The translations under genes were made by a program, and so were the position numbers. A DNA stretch of 64,000 nucleotides from Undaria pinnatifida. Its lineage: Eukaryota > Sar > Phaeophyceae > Laminariales > Alariaceae. Below the pieces are notes generated by a model that ran no database searches, was not told the DNA's origin, and worked only from the letters and a program-made list of their open reading frames with translations. The stretch covers positions 4,936,994-5,000,993 of the forward strand of contig JABAKD010000019.1 of NCBI GenBank assembly GCA_012845835.1, given 5' to 3'. The stretch's first letter is position 1; each line of letters starts with the position of its first letter. Shown here one piece after another: positions 37,501 through 49,500 of this stretch.

Positions 37501-40500
37501 CCCCGGGCATCTCAATTGTGCCCCAGGTCGTCACTAACAAGTTAAAGTGGTGGCGTCTTCTCCTTGCGTGAATTTCAACATACTGCGGTGTATGAGCCCG
37601 AAGGGCGGACGGTGGACGTCATCGGGTGTATATGTGGGTCAACAGGGTCGTTCGCGTGTAGCGGGACTGTCATTCCCTCTATGTCCCTTTGCCCCAAATC
37701 CATCCATACATGTCTAACCCAATACTGGAGCCTGTCCTGTGACCACGGACTTGATTATGCGAGTTAATGTGAGAACAACAACAACACATAATATGTGAGG
37801 TGGTGTATTTTGCGACAGAAAGCGTTATGGGTCGCGTCAGGAAACGGTGACGGCCGAGCTTGGAAGCCGCGGTACGACGTACCGCAAGGAGTTGGTGTTA
37901 AAAACCGGTACGAGGCTGAGTTGACCAATCAGCATCGCGGATCGGGGTTAAAAACCTAGTGTGTTATACTATACCGCACGGTGGCGTGGAGTGGTGGCTG
38001 TATACCGCTTTTCTGTCGTCTGCCAAAACAAATTTAGTCATTCCTTCATGCGCAATCCTTCAACAACTTGGATGATGCATCTACACTAACGATAGTACTG
38101 CTGCTGTTGTGAGTGGTTCCCGGGCTATCACCGGTGACCAACTATCGTGACGCCACCGTGTGGAAAACGGACGCATCCCTCAGGAAGGCAGTAGTATACA
38201 AGGTATCACCATGTAGGTTTAAGCCTGTGGAAGAGTCTGATTTACTGTATGGTAGCATCTTCGGAGATGCGGTGAAACCCATTGTTTTCTGCAATAGTAC
38301 AATATACATTGTATATAAAATCATTCTTTTGTTTCAGAGAATCGGTCACGAGTTTTTTTCGTCTCGGCCCAAGTATGCGATTCGCGGGACTTGAATTCTA
38401 TGCCAAATAGTTCGTTCGAGCGCCGGCTTCGTGGGGCATATCAAACGCCCCTCGCCCGGCTGTGTCCGTTTTGCACATCGACATGGACGCGGACGGATGC
38501 CGAGTGAGACAACCGAGATGTTGCAAAAATACCGCATGCCGAGGAGGAATACCGGAGATTTTGGTTATATCTTCATGTCTGCAGCGCCTGGATGATTTAC
38601 AAAAATATCATCATCTCCAAACGGCAGTTGCTAATGTTTTGAAGTTTGCAGTGGTATATACAATTCATTACTATGTGGTCACAGATTGTGAGACTTAAAC
38701 CAAACAATCGCATTTAATCAAGGTATGAAGCACCTGAAACGCTAGCGTACCGGGTACGAGAACACGACAAAACAGACCAGAGACCATTTCTAGAAAATAA
38801 GATAAACACAACGAACGGAGCGGTCGCTTATAAAAATCGCAGCACGAAAAGCAATGTTTTGTCAGCCTTTTTCGTCGCCCCTCCAAAGAGTCGTTCCGTA
38901 TATATTGGTCCACGATAACGATCCATCTTTCAGGACCGCATAAAAATATCCCACACGAGTTCCATGTATAATTATCCCCACAAACGAAACCTGCATGAAC
39001 TTCTAAACGTACGTGTGATTTTCAATTTATTGAATTTCGGAACGCTTTGTTGTGTGGTTGTGAGAATTGCGCTGGCTAATGACTGCTGTTGTTGTTGCTG
39101 TTCAATCCGTTCAGCACCTCGACGTAAACGCCGATGGATGCTGAGCGAGACAAGCGAGAAGCGCAAAAAAATGTATTTTAACCGGTACTCTCCAGTTATT
39201 TTTGGGATCTTTGTGCATGGAGCGGTTGAAAAAATGAAACTTGGCAAGACTTTATTTTCAAATTGGCGTCAATATTTGCTCCAAAACTAATGAAATTTAC
39301 TGTAAAAAAATCGCCACGGTAGTGTGGTAGGTATCATAGTACCAGGGTAGTGCATTTGTTTATTCAATTTTGGTGGAGGTACACGCACATACAAACATGG
39401 ATATAAGCGTGGCAAGCGGACGCATGACTAAAACGAGGAGGTAGTAGTTGTTACGATTACGCCCCAGAAAAAATCACACACCAGCATTGCGAGTGGCTGC
39501 GTCCCCGGGGCCTCGAGGACGGTACTATTCAGGTTCGGACAAAAATCAACATAGTTTATACTCTCGTGCAAGCAATATACTTCGAAGTAGGTACGTACGA
39601 GTACGACCACACACCACGATGCTCTATTGCACAGTATGTTCTTTGTCTGTGACATATTTTATAACATGGAGCGAGGGTGTATCATACATTTTCGACCCCC
39701 AAAAAAAGGAAAAGTAATATTTACTCCTGGTGTTGAGCTGCGTCACGCGAAGGTCGTAGTAAAAGTTGACAGTATCCACAGAATAAACCAGGGAGTAGCA
39801 TGCATTCGTCCCGTATCGCATCGAACGTGTTTGGTGATTTTTTTCCCCCGAGAAGACTCTTTGGAGGACGGCGTGCTTTGTTGTTGCTGTGGTCGCTGAC
39901 TCCGTTCCTGTAATCGTTTGCCGGCCAAGTGCAAGCGGTCGTGTTGGTACGTAACTGATAAATAATTTTGTGCTGCTTCATACTTGACGTGCTCCTTTCT
40001 GATGATTGCTGATTAATCATCTCTTTTACCAGTAGACATTTTTTTTGGCACACTTTTACTTTCCAGCTTCTGGACATACAAGCCGTGATCACAGGTGTCG
40101 TCCTCCCCCCCCCCACCCCCCCCCGGTTATTGCCTTCTTTTTTGTTTGGCGCATATGTGGTTCAGCACCCACTGATGTCGAGTTTTCATCAAGTGTTGCT
40201 AACTCACGCTCTCGCGCTTTCTGCAAGTCAATTAGTGCACAAGAAAAAGCCCCACGAAAAAGTATATCTGTACGAACTCGGGGGGATTCGCACTCACGAA
40301 ATTGACATATACCAGGCTCGAGGATAACCTGATATGCAACCGGGGCAGTGAGTGATATAGAGCCGATTGCCCGGGTGGTCTAGTGGGGTTACACTATAAA
40401 TACTATGAACAGCGTTGGTCCTTGAGTGAAATAACCAGCGCGCTGTTAGCTTTGTTGATTTTATTTTTTTGGATAAATATACGAGAAGAAAATGATCAAC

Positions 40501-43500
40501 TAACTGCTGAAATCGCACAGCAACGTGGGTAGGTAAAATTCGACGCGAATCGTTGAGGGAAGAAAATGCTGGATTATGATCGTGACAAAAAATAGGGCAT
40601 GTACCGTAGTGGGGATGGGGGAGGGCAGTCTGCTCCAGCTGTGAGATCGAATGTTTTGTCGGAACTCATCTTTGCAGGCTTTGTGTGATACTCCGAGCGC
40701 GCGTGTTACAGGTCGTCTGTCCTCATGAAGGATATAGGTCGGCGACTCCCCTTGAAACTACAGTGTAGCTATCAGGGTCAACAGAGTGATGTTAGTCAGT
40801 CTGTGGGCGGAAACTATTGAACCCCTTCATGAGGCGGACAAAATCTGACAGCTGTGAAAGGAAAAAACATGAGTTTATCAAGTGTGTCCTATAAGTCGTA
40901 TAAGAGGTGAGGGGAGGGCGGAGTTTAAAAGGGCGTGGGGGCCTGGGTTTGAACAACAGGGAGCGGGGGGGGGGAGGGGCGAGGGGGGGGGGCGGTCGAG
41001 GCAACTTAATCTGTGCGTGGAAACAGTGAATTCTTCAAGCGGATATATATGACGGTTTTGGAAGGTATGCACCAGTTTATCATGCATATCGTGAACATCG
41101 TAAAACCGGTGGCGAGAGGGCGGAGTGTTCTATCGGATGGGTTGTGGGGGGGGTTGGGAATGGGGGGAATTTTTTTTTTTGCAGCTTTAGGTCGCATATA
41201 TGTAGGGGCATGCTGTACGCGTTGTGCTAGGTCTAGGCGATCGTGCGGATGGTTAGGAAGGAGGGGGCGCTGGGGGAGAGGGGGTGGGGATGAATTAAAG
41301 CTACGCCATGGATGGCTAGGAAGATAATGGCGTTATATCAATTGCGTACACATCGTACAATCGGTGAGGAGAGGGCGGAGTGTTCCAGGGGGTGGCGGGG
41401 GGGGGGGGCAAAAGGGTTTTAGTAGCTTCAGGTCACATATATGTAGGGGTTCGCTGTACGCGTGGCGCTAGGTCTAGGAGATCGTACGGGTGGTGAGGAA
41501 GGGCGCGGCGTTGGGGGAAGGGGGGGGCGCGGGGATGAATTAAATCTACGTCATGGATGGCATGGAAGATAATGACGTGATATCAATTGCGTAAACATCG
41601 TACAACCGGTGTGGAGAGGGCGGAGTGTTCTAGGGGGTAGGGGGGGAGGAGGAGGGGTGGGTGGGGGGGCAAACGGGCTTTAGCAGCTTTAGACCGCATA
41701 CATGGAGGGGCTTGCTGTACGCGTGGTGCTAGGTCTAGGCGATCGTGCGGATGGTGAGGAAGGAGGGGGCGATAGGGGAGGGGGGGTGGGGGGTATGAAT
41801 TAAAGCTACGTCATGGATGGCTAAGAAGATAATGACGTGATATCAATTGCGTAGAAGTGTTATCACTCTAGACAATTTCAATCTTAGTTGGGCCGTTTGA
41901 ACAAGAAGGAATAGCGGGGGGGGGGGTCTAAAGTTAATTGGAGCTACAGCATGGATGGCTAGGAAGATAACGAGGCGATATGAGCTAGCTGGTAGTATTC
42001 ACTACTCCAGGCAGATTTTGATTTCAGGTGGGGCGTTTGAACCAGAGGGATCGAAGGGGGGGGGTGGGGGAGGCTCAATATGTGCGCGGAGACTATAGGG
42101 CAATGAAGGGGACCAATTTGACGGTTGTGGCAGGAATACATGCCTTTATATCACCTGTCTGGTATTGTTCATTATTCCAGCATACTTCATGTTAGGTGTG
42201 GTATTCAACGTGTTATGGCTTCATTATTTGGTATTGTACATGGATCACAAGATGGAATATTTCAATCGATAGGTACAACCATGTAGTTACCATGCTTTCA
42301 CCCTGCCGGCGTGGGGCTCTGGCGTCGCTAATTGTATGAAAGAGATAAAAATTGAAAAAACCACAGGCGAGGTGATATGGTTATGCAATGTAAATACCAT
42401 TGAGAACGAGGGGAAAAGGTGCAAATCGTCAGTGTTTTGAAAGGAACGCATAGTGTACCCGCGCTCACTTACGTTATTTCGTTAGTAATACTTCGTTTGG
42501 CATAGGTTGGGACGTGATCATGCAAACAGTAAGTTCGAAATATCCCACGTAATATGTTGGCAGTGTGGTCATATACACTACCTAATATATAAAATGTCAT
42601 TAGATCAACCAAGCTCACGGGGCCCAGCAGCACCGTGCAAAACCGTGACCCAGCAGCACCGTGCCGCGGCTGATAATACCGCAGGTTTTCCACTGTTTCA
42701 AGTTAACCGCACCGTTAAACAACCGGTTAAACTGTTCACAGCTTGATGCATGCGGCGCGGTGCGGTTTCGATGTCATTCCAACGGTGCGGGTCGGTCCGG
42801 TTTTAAGGAATCGGAAAACCTTATGGTGCGGTTGGGTGCGTTTTTTGGATAGTGTAAATGCTATGGTGCGGTTCGGTGCCGTAATGCGTCCTACGGTGCA
42901 GTTCGGAGCGGTTGTAAAGATTAGAAAATCCTACTGCGGGGTTCTGTGCGGTTTTCGAAAGCCGTAAATGCTACGGTGCGGTTCGGTTTCGTCATGTATT
43001 GTTGAGGAAGTAGTGGGGTATTAGTCCGTTTGACCGCTGACCAAGGCTATGGTAGGGGGGGCACCCCGTTTTCACTGGTGTGTTTGAGCTACTCGCACGA
43101 GTGACTCTGTACCTCACGGATGAAGATGGTTTAGAGTCGTTCTACGGTAGCCCCCCCAACTTTTCTTTGACGAAATCGCCGGTTTCAAAACCAGCGCCGG
43201 TTTCAAAACCAGCTGATTGTATCTCCTGAAATACGGTGCCCCTCGACACCCCGACTTCATCGATTGAAAGACCTTTGCCCACTAGAAAATATGTGGATAA
43301 AGTATGTTTTCAACAGTATATTTCCTTGTATCGAGCAGCCATGAAACGTTCGTTAAACAAAATCGCTGGTTTGGGGGGGGGCTATCGTAGAATCAGTCTT
43401 TAGGCACTTGTTTTGGAGTAGCTTAGATTACCTTTGCATTGCGGATTGATTTCGTCAATATGAAACATGGAAGAAAACGTAAGATCGCAAAAGAACAAAG

Positions 43501-46500
43501 GGGTTACTCGCGCGAGTGATCCCTAGCCACTGAAATAAAAGGCCCAAAAGGGGACCCCCCTGCCGTAGCCTGGGTCCACTTGCAAATCGTTAACCAATAG
43601 CTTACCCAAACTACGCAAAAAGAAACACCCCCCCCCCCTGAAACGGCGGGATACCAGATCGGCCGGAAATACCGGCGGACGTGTCAATATCCAAGCGGTT
43701 CATTTCCTAACGATACCGGGCAGAGTAGTTGTTCAAGTTCGACATAAAGAAGGTCTGAAAAGGCGTTTTGTGGTGGATTTGGGAATTGATCCCATGACCC
43801 AAAAAAAGCAATGGTTTGTCGACGACGCCATTTGTCAAGGAATTGGTTGGGTATTGGAGCGTTTGACCACTTGAAAATGATTAGCCAATATCTTACCGAA
43901 ACAAAGCCTTATAACAGTTTCCTACGGTGCGGTTCGGTGCGATTTTCTGAAATAAAGAATCCTAACGGTTCGGTGCGGGCTTGAAAAAATAGAAAATCCT
44001 ACGGTGCGGTTCGGTATGGTTAACCGCCCCGAGCCGAACCGAACCGACGGGAAACCGCTTCGTAAAGAGCCCTGATGTGTTTGAGATAATGGTCAATTTT
44101 GGGCTTTCGGCGAAAGAAATAAACTTAAATCCGTACGAAAGGGAAGATCTGGAGAAACAACAAGATCAATACTCGTTTTTCTTAAACGTCGGGGTTGCCA
44201 ACAACAGTCGAAAGTTTGTCGGCGGATGTGTCACGGATAAACAGCAGTACCGCACGTTAGGCCTCGCCCATGTCCTTAGTATCAGCAATTTCCGCTTGCA
44301 TACCTTAACCCTAATCCTAACGGCTATCTACGGGGTACGTTGTAGCGTATTAATATTCGGGTTTTTGGAGTTGGTGACAATATTGCTTAGAAAATGGCAT
44401 TGGATATTTGATTCATGTAGTTTGTTTGAATAAGCAAGAATTTGGATGGCGCGTTTCGGACGCACGTTATCATGACGTGCACACGGGGAGAGGGGATATT
44501 GATTCATGCCTGTGGACAATCCTGATTTAGTATATAGTATTTTGTTTGTGTGAACATCCTCGGAGATGGGGTGAAACTCATTGTTTTTCCGAAATGGCGC
44601 AATGAATTGGTGTGTGAACATGACTCCAGTGTCGCGTAAACCTAAGTATAACGAAGGGGAGAACCCCCCGTCACTCGAGTACCTTACGTATATCTTCCAC
44701 TTCTATTGCCTTTCCTCCTCACCCGATGGCGTTCCGGATACTCTGGCTCTTTTCCAGCCATGCGTCGAGAACCCGTGTACGTGGATAGTGAGACACGCTA
44801 TATTCAGAATATTGATAAACTTGGAGGGTGCTTCGAATCAACGCATGTGAACCCTGGTAACATATGACGAGTGCACCCTCAGACGAATGGGCCATGACAG
44901 TCTTCAAAGGCCAACCAGGAGTCGTTGTGAAACGACCTCCAGCAGGACTCATGATAATTTAGACGGTAATGGATTACATGAAATGGGGTTTCGTTGGTCC
45001 AACAAATCTTGAGGTACAATGAACTACATATAGAGACAGTAGTTCAAATGTGGGTGAGAAGAGTCTGTGCAAACCCGAGTGCGACTATCGGATTGGACAC
45101 CATGTCACAGACTTTGACTTTGCACGCATCGTCACTGTTTGGAGGAATTCATCTCGCCTCGTGCATCCCGCACGAGGCCCGCTTGTGACATCCGGTAGTA
45201 GATTCCCGGTCTTACTCCGCAAGCCACCGTAAAATAAGCGCAACGTCTCAACATCATCGAGTCCAACAACTAACCGAGGTCACATAGACTGATGAAAATA
45301 CCACTTGGGAGAGCGTCCTCAGCGGCCGAGCTGTGTCGCAGCCCCGACTCTCCCGTTCCATCGCTAGCTCTTCATAGAGCGCTGGCACACGAGAAGGCCC
45401 AAGGACATAGACGACTGAGGTACCCGATCGATCACATGTTCTTACAAGGAGCAGAAATACATGTTTCTCAGGGGTCTAGACTATCTTTCCCTCATTTCCA
45501 CACTTGCCAATGATTAGAAACATTGGAAACCCCTTCTTTGACGTAGAAAAACCACCATAACAGAGTGGACTTGGTCGGCCTGCACTTCTGGTCCTTCTTG
45601 CAGGTCTCCTTACTCGAAACAGTCAACTCGTACGGTATTATCTAATATATACGACACCCCTGTACATCTTACGCACGTGAGCTCAGTCAACACCTCAATC
45701 TTGACGCGCGTAAGATCAGTCAACAGGTTGCTGGGCGGAGTGTCATGCCACGTGCGTTTTCGCTTCGATATCCAAACCAAATAACATGTAATCCGTGTTG
45801 TTCAGCTTATTCAGCGCGGGTTCTCTATATTAACTACGTAGTGAATGTCTACATTTGACGCGCGTCTCTTGAGAGTCCGTTCTTTCAACAAACCCATTGA
45901 AATATCATCGCGGGAGGATGAGTATCTCACGAAATATCATGCGTGAAGATTTGACACCCTAAACCCCTTCTCTTGCAGATTGTTTTGAGCGTGTGGCGTC
46001 GTGCTTCAACATGATGCTACCCCCGTTTGTACACAGCTCCTCCCGTAATATATATGTATATATTACTTGGCCTCGGTTGGCACCGACGCTGTAAAAACAT
46101 GAATGTACATTGGGGTTGCCGTTGCTTGCCAACGGTGCTGTAAAACATGCCAATCACATTGTAAGTTACACAACCAGCGTACCGTTTTTTTTGTTTGTGT
46201 TTTGGCGGTCACCATGATAGTTATCGAGCTAGGTCATATTGTGCGGGGTGGAGAGCCGTAACTCCCTACAAGGAGAATGATCGCATCTCGTAGTGTGAAA
46301 ATAGCAAGGCACCCACGAGGCAGACACGTACTAGTGCCCGTTTGCGTCGCTTGAGTGGTCCGAACAGGAAACAACGTAATCATTAGCGATGTCATCCATA
46401 AGCACGAACGTAGGAACAAGGCGCTCAAGTCCGTCTTACGAGCGGTTGATGGAAGGATGCAGAACTGGTATAAACTTCATGCGACTCGCCTAACACCTCA

Positions 46501-49500
46501 CGGCCATTCGTGCTTGGTGCATGCAATGTCAGTCTGATCGGTGGAAACCCGACGTGCTCCGTCTCGGCATAGTAGGGATGCGAGAGTTTGAGGTCATGCG
46601 ACTACGGCCATGCACACACAAAAATACACCCGCCCTAGCACACACATTGGCTATTGCGATTGGCTGCAATGTAAAGACGTCATGCGCTGTCGCGGTGTCG
46701 CAGTATCATTCCTGTCCGACTCCTCTACACTGTTTGGTTATCACCTTTATGGTCTGGCGGGGACTTAAGGCAGTCGTGACACCGAGCCCCGCCGTAGCGC
46801 ATACATGCGAAACATAACACATCGTTGCGTATTTGTCACACATATGAAGTCGAATATCTGACACCTGGCGCCATGGATGAGTTGTCGTCTTGATAACTAC
46901 CAACGCTGTCATGGTACCTCGTACTTCATGTCCAAACAGACCCTTGACGAACGCACCCATCAAACGCCTTGCTTAATTAGGCCCGTCTTACAAAGATTAC
47001 GGTTGCCAACCCGCTTCGAACCGCGTCTAAAGGTTTGGAAACAACTCGCTTGAAGTTCAATTACATGGAGAAAATGCTGCAATTGTTACCTTAACGCGTT
47101 GTTCACCTCACCTTGAAGAAATGGCGACTGCGAATGTTGTCGAACACCCGAACACCACGGAAAGAATAGTGGTTGAAACAATGCCGAACACCAACACGAA
47201 GCGCTGGCCCAAACGATCCCCCGCTATCCCCCATAAGTGGGAAGAGAACAGACGGCCGATCATGAACGACGAAGACATCAAACCGGCGTAGTACCCTGGC
47301 GCAGGTACAGGTTTGGAGTGAAGAGTATTGTACTTATGTGGACATGCATGCGTGATACTCGAACCGTAACCAGTAGGCGACATTTCACTACCGAGAAAGT
47401 TCAACAGCGCAATTTGCCGATCTCTCTGTCCCCGTTTACCGTGGCAGCTACACGGCGTTGGTGACTTTGGACCCCGGCGAACTTATAGCGGTGGAGGGCT
47501 TGGACGTGTGTGTTGTGCTCGTCGAGTCGCGACAAAAATATGGGTGGGGTGCACAACGCTTGACCAAGCTGGGCACAGCACACACTCGGTTGTGCTTTCG
47601 CAGCACGATACTGTACCCAATCTAACCACGAGTAAAGTGACTACAAGTATGGCTCCAAACTTAATCTATCTGTGTATATGTACTTTGAGATCGAAGTACC
47701 CAATTATAACATTATTGATCTCGGGGGCTGTCGCCTCAATGCTGACGAGCGTTGGTGCTACGAGCTCTAACCTGTCCCAGATATGTTATGTTGATCATTG
47801 GGATTATAGTACCCACATGACAATATCTTGAGTGACTGAGAGTGCAAAGAATATAGGGCTCCAAACTTAAATCTACCTGTGCATACGTACTTTGAGATCG
47901 AAGTACCCAATTATTTAAGTATTGATCTCTGGCTGTCGCCTCAATGCTGACGAGCGTTGGTGCTACGAGCACTAACCTGTACCAGATATGTTCTGTTAAT
48001 CATTGGGATTATAGTACCCACATGGCCACATCTTGGTTACAGGATTGAGTGTTCAAGAAGATTGCGCTGCATAAGGTACATAACCAACAAGCTCCACGGC
48101 TAGATTAACGCTATGGTTGGGCTGAGTACTGTCGTGCCACCTATTTATTGCGGTTGTTGGCGTATTAAACCCTTCAATGGTGACGCGTAGTGAGCGAAAT
48201 AACGAAGCACGGAGAATTCAGGCAGCAATACGCAGGAACGACCCTCAGGCGCGACGAAAATTGATTCGCACGGGCGCGACCATACCTGAGCTGTTGAAAA
48301 CAGACGACCCTTTAAGCGAAAGTTAGCGCCCCCTTACCCCCAGCCTTGTTCGCTTTATATGCACCTGACGGACCGATACACTGACCAACCAATGGCAGGT
48401 AGTGTTCCTTGGTGCTTACTAGTGGATGCCGATTGTTCACCTCTACTGCCAATGTGGGTGTTTTGACACCTGTGCCAGCTCCTCCGATATACCGCGTATA
48501 CCGAGGAGAGTGACGGAATTGTTTCGTAACGGGCCGTTTATTTTCTGTTCATGGGACTGATTCTACGATAACCACCCCCCAAAACCGGCGATGTTCTTTA
48601 GCCGACGTTTCAATCATGGTTGCTCGATATGAGGAAGGATGCAATGAAAAATCCATCTTCTCATAATACTTTGTGTGCAAAGGACTACTGCTACTACTAT
48701 CGACCGATGACGTTGGAGTGGCAAGGGGAACCGTATTTCAGGAGATACGGCAGGGAGCTGCCCAGCTGACGAGCGATTTCGTTAAACATCATTGAGGCGC
48801 CTCCTGTAGAACGACTCGTGGTCAAACTTGCCGTTACCACCGATCGATTCTGCCGCCACCCCCTCTTGCTTGGGGATCAGAACGATATATTAACACAAAA
48901 ATTGTTTTTGGCGGTCCGACAATGTGGAGATTATGTTTCAACGTCGATCAGTTGTAAGCTTTCGCACAACGAAGAAGACCACCGTATCTGGCCATGTTCT
49001 TTGGAAGAGCGCAGCACAAAACGCCTACTAAGAAACAAAAGCGCCAACACGGGCTTTCCGAACCAAGTTCAAAACAACCGCTGTCGGATCTCCTCCGCAT
49101 ACACTCCTGCAACAATGAGCATTCCTTTCGTATCGACCTGTTTCAGAGCCATCCCACGGTAGGGGTTGCACCCAAACGTCCCTGAGCTCCTCACATGAGG
49201 AACTCAATATCTCACCCAAAAAATGACTTCGATAGCATTCGTTCGCAAAACCCGACCAAGATTCTATGCCTTAGTCCAAAGATATAATGTACTCGTGAAA
49301 CAACTTCATTGACCGGCAGTTACTTACATGAGGAACTCAATCGCTCAGGGACGTTTTGGGGCAGAAAGTGCAACCTCTACCGTGGGATGACTCTTCATAC
49401 AATAGCAGGTATATTTTGCTGTAGGTTAAGACAAACATCGTCTCTCTTCCTTTTATCACCTGCTTCATCCTTGTCGTCAACAACGCCGAGGTGCTCCACC

